64,000 nucleotides of DNA from JBGPHT01 sp041484525 (GTDB lineage Bacteria > Acidobacteriota > Terriglobia > Bryobacterales > Bryobacteraceae). The stretch's first letter is position 1. Each line of letters begins with the position of its first letter. Under the pieces are notes generated by a model that saw only the letters and a list, made by a program, of their open reading frames with translations, was not told the DNA's origin and did no database searches. Shown here one piece after another: positions 34,723 through 41,971 of the stretch. A program made the position numbers and the translations under genes. The stretch covers positions 42,839-106,838 of the forward strand of contig JBGPHT010000005.1 in the NCBI GenBank assembly GCA_041484525.1, written 5' to 3'.

Positions 34723-36273
34723 ATGAGCTTAAGGGTCCCCAGGAGCCCCGAAGGTTTGCCCGGAGATCCCGGCCGTGCCGGGCGCGCCGGCTCCGAGGAC
34801 GTCCCTCAGCGGAGTGCGGGCTGGCTCAGAGTCGGAGCGGGAGTGCTCGCGCTCGGCGCTATCGCGGCGTGCGCGGCTTATGCGTGGCACCTGCACCGGC
34901 GCGGCTACGTTGAGTCCATTGTCGTGCTGCCCTTCATAGATATCACCCCTGAGAAGAACCAGGAATGGCTGGCTGACGGCGTGGCCGAGGGAATTATCGA
35001 TTCACTCACGCGCGTCCCGGGGCTGCGCGTCGCGGGTCGCACCTCCGCCTTCTACTTCGAGAACAAGCCGCAGGATATCCGACGGATTGCGGATCAGCTC
35101 GCGGTCTCTGCCGTGCTCACCGGCAGCGTGCGCTACTCCGCCGACCGGGTGCGCGTCACCGTTGAGTTGAACCGCCCGGCCGACGGCTACCGCTTCTGGT
35201 CGCACACGTTCGATCGGCCGGTACGCGACGTCCTCTCGATCGAGCATGAAATAGCGGGCGATATTACGCGTCTGGTGCGCAACGCCAAAGACGGGCAGAA
35301 GCCGCCGCGCCGCCAGCCCACTCCGCAAGCGTATTCCGCCTACCTGGAGGGCCGCTATTTGTTTCGGCGGGGCGATGTCGAATCGCTCCGCCGGGCAATC
35401 GAGCGGTTCGTCCAGGCAACTGACGCCGATCCCCAGTATGCGCCGGCCTGGGCGTGGTTGAGCATCGCGCAGGAGTATCTGGTGGAGACCGGCAGCGCGC
35501 GGCCCAACGAAGTGATGCCGGGCGCGCGCGATGCCGCCGAACGCGCGGTGGCGCTCGATGCCGATGCGGGCGAGTCGCACGCCGCACTGGGAATCGTGAA
35601 GCTGCAGTACGACTGGGATTGGGACGAGGCCAAGCGCGAATTCGATCGCGCCTTGGAACTTAGTCCTGGTTCCGCCTTTATTCGTTCATGGCGGGGACAT
35701 TGGTTCGAATCCCAGGGCAAGAGGGACGAAGCTCTGGCGGAGATGCAAAAGGCACTCGAAGTCGATCCGCTTTCCGCGCTCATCCTGGCGGACATCTCCG
35801 CGGCATACCGCTATCTCGGTCAGTCCGATCTCGCAATCCAATTTGCGCAGAAATCCGTCGATCTGTACCCGGACGCCGCCATCGCGAGAATCGCGCTGCT
35901 GCGGGCGCTCACCGCCGCCGGGCAAATGGAGAAATCTCGCGCGGCACTGCGCGAGTTTGAGGCTTCGCCGCTGCGGGCGGATGCTACTCCCCGGATGACG
36001 GCGGAATTGACGGCGTTGTCGGGTGACATCGGGCGTGCCGACGCAATGCTCGAGAATGCCAGCGAGATACGTACTAAAAATTACATTCCAGCTTTTGGAT
36101 ATGCCCTGGTGTCGGCGGCCATCCACGAGACCGCAAGCGCCTTCGCGTGGCTCGACGCGGCATATGACGAGCGCTCGGTTCAGATGCCGTACTGGCGTTT
36201 GCAGGTGGCGGTGCCGAAGAACGACTCACGGTATGGCGAATTGGAGGCCAGGATGAATCTCACGGGCCGGTAG
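34723..36273 (+). CDS. Membrane-anchored TolB/FlgO-like and TPR-repeat protein
   Basis: A 516-residue protein with a Pro/Gly-rich N-terminus, one transmembrane segment (VGAGVLALGAIAACAAYAWHL, residues about 38-58) and a FlgO/TolB-N-like domain: SIVVLPFIDITPEKNQEWLA, GVAEGIIDSLTRVPGLRV, VSAVLTGSVRYSADRVRVTV. TPR repeats follow from about residue 200 to 430 (for example AKREFDRALELSPGSAFIRS and ALAEMQKALEVDPLSALILA). In Acidobacteria and Proteobacteria this C-terminal architecture is normally fused to a CadC-type winged helix or an adenylate cyclase; here no DNA-binding domain is present. The output is unknown. Confidence 0.85.
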   Translation: MSLRVPRSPEGLPGDPGRAGRAGSEDVPQRSAGWLRVGAGVLALGAIAACAAYAWHLHRRGYVESIVVLPFIDITPEKNQEWLADGVAEGIIDSLTRVPGLRVAGRTSAFYFENKPQDIRRIADQLAVSAVLTGSVRYSADRVRVTVELNRPADGYRFWSHTFDRPVRDVLSIEHEIAGDITRLVRNAKDGQKPPRRQPTPQAYSAYLEGRYLFRRGDVESLRRAIERFVQATDADPQYAPAWAWLSIAQEYLVETGSARPNEVMPGARDAAERAVALDADAGESHAALGIVKLQYDWDWDEAKREFDRALELSPGSAFIRSWRGHWFESQGKRDEALAEMQKALEVDPLSALILADISAAYRYLGQSDLAIQFAQKSVDLYPDAAIARIALLRALTAAGQMEKSRAALREFEASPLRADATPRMTAELTALSGDIGRADAMLENASEIRTKNYIPAFGYALVSAAIHETASAFAWLDAAYDERSVQMPYWRLQVAVPKNDSRYGELEARMNLTGR

Positions 36274-36437
36274 GAACGAATCTCGATCCTGGCGGCGCGT
36301 TGAATACAAAAGCGTACATCGTCTACCTACACCGCCATAACCTCATCTAACTTGCAACGGGTGCTGAACCTGGTCCATAGTGCAGCAGAAGACCGCTGTT
36401 AGAGGTCTCGAGTAATTACCCTCGGAGGAGACTTGTA

Positions 36438-37321
36438 ATGCTGAGTACGTTGGTTCGGGCCACCTTCTGACCTCAGTCACCTGGTGTGCCGCCGCCGCTA
36501 CGCTGACTTCTTTCTCGCAGGCGTCGCAGAGTTGGTTTGGAGATCCCAACCAGCCGCATTGCACGCAGGTACAGCAAGGCGGCGGCGCTCTCACCACCAC
36601 CGATTGCCCCGCCCAAGTCACTTCGGGATTGCTCGGTAACTTGGGCAGCTTCGCTACTGCCAACAACTCTTCATCCGGGGCGTTCGCGGGCCCGTTGTCC
36701 CTGGGAAGCTTCTCGTCCCTTACACACTCTGGAGACCATGACCGGGAGGCGGCCGAAGTGCCGGCCAGTGCCATTGCCACGTTCGATAGCAAATTGACGC
36801 TCAACCTCCCTGGTGTCCCGGCTGGCACCGGGGTACTTCTCAATCTCGATTTCTTGGTCAGTGGATTCGTCTCAGCGCTCACGGTCGGCAATGTGGCCCT
36901 GAGTGCTACCAGCGAACTCCTGCTCGGCCTTGGCCTCGGTCCGGGTTACAACGTCAGCTTCGATCAGATCAGCCCCGGAGACTACCAGACGGAGGGGTTC
37001 ATCTTCACGGGGCAAGCGTTTCGCGTCAACGGTTCCTTGACCACGGAGGTTATTAGCGGGCGTACGGCCGTCGGAGGAGATCCGAACAATCCCTTCGGCT
37101 TCCCCTTCAACACCAGCGCGACATTCGATCTCCTACACACACTGTGGTGCTCAGCGGAGCGTCGGTTTCCCCTAGGTGGGCAGCCCGTCACCAACTTCGT
37201 CCTGCTGGATGAGTCCGGCAATCCCATCTCGTTCGGTCCCGCCACTGGAGCGCCGGAGCCGGGTACAGTCGGGTTAGTCGCACTAGCGTTGATTGCCCTG
37301 GCCGGACGCCGCCGCCGATAA
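36438..37321 (+). CDS. PEP-CTERM sorted exported protein with a frame break in the signal peptide
   Basis: The main frame runs open from before 36467 to 37321 and ends in a PEP-CTERM sorting signal: GAPEPGTVGLVALALIALAG then RRRR. It has no canonical start near its beginning. ATG 36438, 7 bases after CGGAGGAG, encodes MLSTLVRATF and then meets TGA. If one base is missing near 36466, the two join into a normal leader continuing LTSVTWCAAAATLTSFSQA and a mature Cys-containing protein of about 270 residues. TTG at 36629 would delete the leader and is unlikely. PEP-CTERM proteins are processed by exosortase and displayed outside. No exosortase gene is in the window. Confidence 0.72.
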
Positions 37322-37339
37322 CCGGGCTTCCGCGGCGCT

Positions 37340-37846
37340 CTATCCCCCCTGCGCCCTGGCTTTCATCATGGCGCTGCCGGCAACCGTGGCGGCGCCTCCG
37401 ACCGCCGCGAGAATGCACGTGAGTGCGCGAGCGGATGCGTTGCCGTCGTCGCTGAGGATAGGTTCCGTGTTCGGAGAGAATCCGATGAGCGCGCCACCGA
37501 TTGCGCCGGCCAGGTTGGCGGCTGCGTTTTCGGGCGTACTGGCGAGCGCAATGCCGGTGAGCGCGACGGCTAACGGGCTGGCGTTCTGCGCTCCCTGGAT
37601 GGCGTGGGCCAATTGCGATACGTCCTCGCCCGCACCCGCCTGATCGGCGAGCCGGTTGAGCTGAACCTGTTCCTCGGTTGTAATCAACCGGCTGCCAGTG
37701 AGACGATTCAGGTTGTATTTCATCGTCTCTGCCACGCGAAAATGGTTGAACTCGGCGGCGTTGAAAATGTGGTCCACAATCATCTGGTAGTAAGTGGATG
37801 CGTTCTGAGCCACGGCGTTCACATCACTCGAGAATGACGTTCCCAT
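37340..37846 (-). CDS. Hypothetical protein with hydrophobic Ala/Gly-rich C-terminus
   Basis: A 168-residue protein that I do not recognise. ATG 37846 follows AAAGGAGGGTTT and is the clear start; the longer frame is not supported. Residues 1-60 are helical and polar (AEFNHFRVAETMKYNLNRLT), the middle is acidic and the end has two Ala/Gly-rich hydrophobic stretches (PENAAANLAGAIGGALIGF and LTCILAAVGGAATVAGSAMM), which could form a membrane hairpin. It converges with the PEP-CTERM gene and is divergent from the phosphatase gene. Confidence 0.65.
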   Translation of the reverse strand: MGTSFSSDVNAVAQNASTYYQMIVDHIFNAAEFNHFRVAETMKYNLNRLTGSRLITTEEQVQLNRLADQAGAGEDVSQLAHAIQGAQNASPLAVALTGIALASTPENAAANLAGAIGGALIGFSPNTEPILSDDGNASARALTCILAAVGGAATVAGSAMMKARAQGG

Positions 37847-37943
37847 AAACCCTCCTTTGCCTTGCGGTCGTAACCAGTCTACAGCCATTCGACAGCCGAC
37901 CTGCCGCTTCACTCGCACGGCTGTCCCTTGCTAGACTTTCGAA

Positions 37944-38825
37944 ATGCCCTCCAGCGAGCCGGCAGAATTCAACCAATCCGCGGACCCGTTCGGGCGAGCA
38001 CTCCAGTATGCCTTCTACGACTGGACGCGTGAAATGCCGAAGGCCAAACGCGTCATCACTTGGGCCGGCATGATGGTCATGGGGTACGCGGTCTACGCGG
38101 GTTTGTCGCGATCTTTGATCTGGCCGTTGACGTGGCCCCATGGACCACGGCTCTTTGCGATCGTGTGGCTGCTCTACCTGCTTGGTAGCTGCGTGACCAA
38201 CGCGATGCTGACTTCGGAGTTTCTCCGCAAGACGCAACTGGAATCCGACCAGATCGCCGCCCAGCAGGTCCAGCGGACCCTGCACCCGGAGAAGTTGGAT
38301 CCGTTGCCCGGCTACCACGTGGAGACATTCTACAAGCCCTTCCGCGACGTGGGCGGCGACTATTTCGATGTCATCGAACTGGGAGCAAACCGAACTCTAT
38401 TCGCGGTAGCGGACGTGTCTGAGAAAGGGATGCCGGCAGCTCTGCTGGCGGCCAACATACAAGCTCTGGTCAGGAGTATCGCGAGTGTGGAAGCCGATCC
38501 CTCGGCATTGGCCGGACGGATCAACACGCACCTGAGCCGCTATACGGCGAGCGATCGGTTTGCGACGGCAGTATTCATCCTCCGTAGCCGCGACTCGGGA
38601 AAACTGACCTATGTGAATGCCGGCCACAACGCCCCCATCGTGTCCGGCTCTGGATCGATGACACTACCAGAAGCGACCGGCATGCCGCTCGGATTGTTCG
38701 CCGGCGCGAAGTATGAATCCGGTACAGCGGTGGTTGGTCCCGGCGGCTTGCTTCTGTTATTCACCGATGGATTGACCGATTCGATTCCCGGAGAGAATCC
38801 CGAAGGCCGCTTGCGCGATGCCTAA
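37944..38825 (+). CDS. SpoIIE/PP2C-type phosphatase with two membrane segments, C-terminally truncated
   Basis: A 293-residue protein. Two hydrophobic segments (VITWAGMMVMGYAVYAG and LFAIVWLLYLLGSCVTNAM) precede a short linker helix and the SpoIIE domain: VQRTLHPEKLDPLPGYHVET, FRDVGGDYFDVIEL, VADVSEKGMPAALLAANIQA, VNAGHNAPI and LLLLFTDGLTDS. The metal-binding Asp residues are present. The protein stops right after PEGRLRDA; relatives usually continue about 35-50 residues with the last strands and the D-D-x-T motif that holds a metal ligand. The stop overlaps the stop of the convergent TPR gene, which suggests a deletion at the boundary. Activity may be lost. It would otherwise dephosphorylate an anti-sigma antagonist. 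Confidence 0.85.
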   Translation: MPSSEPAEFNQSADPFGRALQYAFYDWTREMPKAKRVITWAGMMVMGYAVYAGLSRSLIWPLTWPHGPRLFAIVWLLYLLGSCVTNAMLTSEFLRKTQLESDQIAAQQVQRTLHPEKLDPLPGYHVETFYKPFRDVGGDYFDVIELGANRTLFAVADVSEKGMPAALLAANIQALVRSIASVEADPSALAGRINTHLSRYTASDRFATAVFILRSRDSGKLTYVNAGHNAPIVSGSGSMTLPEATGMPLGLFAGAKYESGTAVVGPGGLLLLFTDGLTDSIPGENPEGRLRDA

Positions 38826-41191
38826 CTCAGACGCTGGATAAGAGCCTGAATTTTTTCGCGATCCTCTTTGCTCGGATTGTTCTTCAAGGCCTCTTGCAGT
38901 TCTTTTAGGGCGCGCGTCTTGTCGCCTTTCTGAGAGAGGGCCATGCCGAGATGGTAGTGGAAAGTCGCCTGCTGCGGCGCCTTGACCACGAGGTCCGAAA
39001 ACATGTCGACGGCCTTGTCGGACAGGTTCTTCTTCAGGTAGATCCAGCCCAAAGTATCCGAGACCTCGTTGAGGTTGGGCAGCAACTGCTTGGCCTTGGT
39101 GGCCATGCTGAGCGCCTGGTCGAGATCGCCGCCGTTTTCCGCCAGCAGGAAAGCCAGGTTGTTGAGCGCCACGCCGTTGTTGCCATCGATCTTGATGGTG
39201 GCCTCGTAAACCTGGCGCGCTTCCGAGCGCCGGCCGGCGGAATCCAGGACCAGCGCGAGGGTGCTGAGCACGACGACGTTTTCGGGAAGTGTCTCGCGCG
39301 CCTTCTGGAGGTTGAGAATCGAGTTGCCGAGATCTCCCTTGCGGCGATAAGTTTCGCCGATGCGAAGGTAGAGATCGCCGCGCGACCGCGAACCCTTGTC
39401 GAGCGAATCGAGCACCTTCTGGAATTCGCCGATGGCCAGGTCGTACTTGCCGGCGCGCACCGCCGTGTTGCCGATGGCGAGGTGGAAGTCCATGCGGTTC
39501 GGATACTTTGCGGCTTCCGCCTGGAGCAGTGTGATGGCGGCCTCGGGCCGGTTCTGCGCCATGTCGGTTTCGACGATGCCCATCAGGCCGCGGGAGTTGG
39601 CTGGGTTCAGCTCGTACGCGCGGCGGAACGCGTCCTCGGCGTCCTTGTACCGGTTCTCGGCCAGGTTGACGACGCCCATCTGGAAGAGCACGTCAGGCGA
39701 ATTGGGTGCGGCTTTGAGCATGGCTTCGAGCAGTTGGCGGGACTCGCCGAACTTTCTCTGCCCCATCAGCGCGGCCGACTCGATCAGGCGCGCGTTGACA
39801 TTGCCGCGATCGATGGCGAGGATCTGCTCGGAAGTCTTGAGTGCCGCATCGAATTCTCCGCGCGTGACCTGCAACTGGGCGAGCGCTAGGCGAGCCAGCA
39901 CGTAATCGGGACGCAGCTCGATGGCCTTCTGGAACTGCTGTCGAGCCAATTCCCATTCCAGGCGGGCGGCGTGGGCGCGGCCCAGGTTGTAACGGGCCAC
40001 GGCGTTATCCGGCGCGCGCGTGACAACGGCCTGCAACTCTGCCAGCGCGCGGTTGATATCGCCCTTATCCAGCAGGAACGTGGCGGAGAGGCCGCGGGCA
40101 TCGGCGTCGTTGGGATCGTCTTTGAGGATCTGGGCGGTCAACTCGGCCGCTTCATTGCGCTTGCCCTGGCGCATCAGGACCTCAATGATTTTCTTCTGGT
40201 AGGTGGATTTCTTGCTGGCGTTCTTCGCCATACCCTCGCGGTATTCCCGGATGGCGGATTCGCCGTCTCCCAGACGCAAGTAGAAATCGCCGACGACAAT
40301 GTAGGCCTGGTCGAAATCCTTGGCGTGCGACTTGATCTGCTGCAGCACTGCCAGCATGTCGTCGCGGCGCTTCTGCACCGAGTAGTGCATCGCGAGCATC
40401 GTCAGGTAGGCGTAAACCTTGGGGTTATTCTGGAAGGCGAGCTTGAGCGTCTGTTCGCCCTCGGCCATCTTCTGCTGGAAGAAGTAGAGCTTGTAGAGCT
40501 CGGCATAGGCGGGCTGGTAAGTCTTGTCCTTGGCCATGACGCGCTTGTAGAGATCCTCGGCCCCGGCGTAGTCGCCGCGCGCCGAAAGGACGCGCGCCAG
40601 TTGCATCGCCACTCCTACCTGACCTGGCTTGACGGCATCCGCCTTGCGGTATTCGACAATCGCCAGATCCAGAAGCTTGGCGCCTTCGTCGCGTTGCGCG
40701 ACCTTGTATAACTCGCCGGCGCGCGCGAACGCGAGATCGGCGCTGATGCGGTGGCCGTCGAAGGAGTTGGGGTCGCGCTTGAGCAGCCGCTCGGCGTAGG
40801 TCTGGACCTCATCGAGGATGGGCTTGTCGCGCGTTACCTGTAAGTAGAGATCGGCCAGCCTGACGATCGAATCCCAGTGGTCGGCTCCATTCGGGCCATC
40901 CGCCGGAATGAGTTCGATGGCCCGGCGGAAGGAATTGACGGCCTCGACGACCGATCCGAGTTTGAGATCGGTGAGACCGAGGTGGTAGTAGGCCTCTCCA
41001 TAGCGCTGGTCCTTCGACTTGGCGCGCAAGTACATGATGCGCGCTTCCTTGAATTTGCCCTTGTCGAAGTACTTGTTACCGCTCTGAAGGTAGCGAACCT
41101 TGGCAACATTGGGGTCAGTGCTGCAGGAGGCGACAACGAAGGTCGCGACCAGCACCACGGCGGCTGCACGGGCTATTCGAATGGAAGACAT
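38822..41191 (-). CDS. TPR-repeat lipoprotein, PEP-CTERM-system (PrsT)-like
   Basis: About 789 residues from ATG 41191, chosen because a lipoprotein signal begins there (MSSIRIARAAAVVLVATFVV, then lipobox A-S-C). The whole mature protein is tetratricopeptide repeats, at least 18, for example AKVRYLQSGNKYFDKGKFKE, ARYNLGRAHAARLEWELARQ and ALNNLAFLLAENGGDLDQAL. It resembles the long TPR lipoproteins of PEP-CTERM/exosortase systems, which fits the PEP-CTERM proteins encoded nearby, but generic acidobacterial TPR lipoproteins look similar. It should be anchored in a membrane and bind partners for export or polysaccharide assembly. Confidence 0.86.
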   Translation of the reverse strand: MSSIRIARAAAVVLVATFVVASCSTDPNVAKVRYLQSGNKYFDKGKFKEARIMYLRAKSKDQRYGEAYYHLGLTDLKLGSVVEAVNSFRRAIELIPADGPNGADHWDSIVRLADLYLQVTRDKPILDEVQTYAERLLKRDPNSFDGHRISADLAFARAGELYKVAQRDEGAKLLDLAIVEYRKADAVKPGQVGVAMQLARVLSARGDYAGAEDLYKRVMAKDKTYQPAYAELYKLYFFQQKMAEGEQTLKLAFQNNPKVYAYLTMLAMHYSVQKRRDDMLAVLQQIKSHAKDFDQAYIVVGDFYLRLGDGESAIREYREGMAKNASKKSTYQKKIIEVLMRQGKRNEAAELTAQILKDDPNDADARGLSATFLLDKGDINRALAELQAVVTRAPDNAVARYNLGRAHAARLEWELARQQFQKAIELRPDYVLARLALAQLQVTRGEFDAALKTSEQILAIDRGNVNARLIESAALMGQRKFGESRQLLEAMLKAAPNSPDVLFQMGVVNLAENRYKDAEDAFRRAYELNPANSRGLMGIVETDMAQNRPEAAITLLQAEAAKYPNRMDFHLAIGNTAVRAGKYDLAIGEFQKVLDSLDKGSRSRGDLYLRIGETYRRKGDLGNSILNLQKARETLPENVVVLSTLALVLDSAGRRSEARQVYEATIKIDGNNGVALNNLAFLLAENGGDLDQALSMATKAKQLLPNLNEVSDTLGWIYLKKNLSDKAVDMFSDLVVKAPQQATFHYHLGMALSQKGDKTRALKELQEALKNNPSKEDREKIQALIQRLS

Positions 41192-41325
41192 CGCAATCCT
41201 CACGCGGTTGATTCTCTTACACTTTAAGGTAATCCGAGCTCTTAATCTATAGCCCGGAGGAGAGTAGAAATTCGTCATAATATTATAGCAGTACTAGGCC
41301 ATGGGAGTGCCGTAGAGGGCGTACG

Positions 41326-41371
41326 GGATATCACCCGCACAGGCATTCCTGCCGCACGAATCGTGATATCC
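41326..41371. repeat. Nine-bp perfect inverted repeat upstream of the sigma factor gene
   Basis: GGATATCAC (41326-41334) and GTGATATCC (41363-41371) are perfect reverse complements 28 bases apart; between them GGCA and TGCC form a small inner stem. They lie 30 bases before the sigma-factor ATG in the 209-base divergent gap. They could be an operator pair or a 5' leader hairpin. A second pair, CGGGATA and TATCCCG (about 41383), overlaps the arrangement and could compete with it. Confidence 0.55.
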
Positions 41372-41400
41372 TCAACAAATCGTATCCCGGGGCTTATGCG

Positions 41401-41967
41401 ATGCGTTCCGAGCCACTGGCGGTCACCGAACTGTTGATCAAGTCGCGTGGGGGCGACAGGGAAGCCCTCGATGCCCTGGTTCCAGCGATTTACGACCAAC
41501 TGCATGCCTTGGCGGAACGATCCTTCCGCTCGGAGCGTCCCAACCACACGCTCTGTGCTACCGCTCTCGTCAACGAAGCCTATCTGCGTCTGATCGATTC
41601 CAAGGTCGAATGGCAGGACCGCGTGCACTTTTTTGCAGTCGCCGCGCGCGTTATGCGCAGAATTCTGGTCGACCATGCCCGTACCCACAATCGCGCGCGG
41701 CGGGGCGCGGGCGCTGTGCTGGAGACATTTGACGAGGCTCTGACCGCCGCTCCCGGCCAGCCCGCCGTGGTGATCGCCCTGGACGAAGCCCTGGATCGCC
41801 TCGCCCGGCTGGACCGCCGGCGCAGCGACCTTCTCGAGATGCTCTATTTCGGCGGTCTCTCGTACACGGAAGCCGCCGCAGCGTTGCACATCTCCGAATC
41901 CACCTTGCTGCGCGATCTAAAGCTGGCCCGCGCCTGGCTGAAGCGCCAGCTCAACCCAGGGGCATAG
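41401..41967 (+). CDS. ECF-type RNA polymerase sigma factor (acidobacterial Sig-70_X6-like)
   Basis: A 188-residue sigma factor. Region 2 is LVPAIYDQLHALAERSFRSE, with HTLCATALVNEAYLRLID and VHFFAVAARVMRRILVDHAR, the sequence style of the TIGR02999 family found next to Ser/Thr kinases in Acidobacteria and Planctomycetes. Region 4 has the helix-turn-helix YTEAAAALHISESTLLRDLK. The kinase gene follows after 4 bases. In such pairs the kinase may control the sigma factor by phosphorylation. No anti-sigma gene is adjacent. Confidence 0.92.
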   Translation: MRSEPLAVTELLIKSRGGDREALDALVPAIYDQLHALAERSFRSERPNHTLCATALVNEAYLRLIDSKVEWQDRVHFFAVAARVMRRILVDHARTHNRARRGAGAVLETFDEALTAAPGQPAVVIALDEALDRLARLDRRRSDLLEMLYFGGLSYTEAAAALHISESTLLRDLKLARAWLKRQLNPGA

Positions 41968-41971
41968 GACG

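Noticed and set aside
36629..37321. TTG 36629 as the start of the PEP-CTERM protein
   Set aside because: The open frame continues upstream with a leader-like sequence and mature Cys residues, and the only good ribosome site is before ATG 36438.
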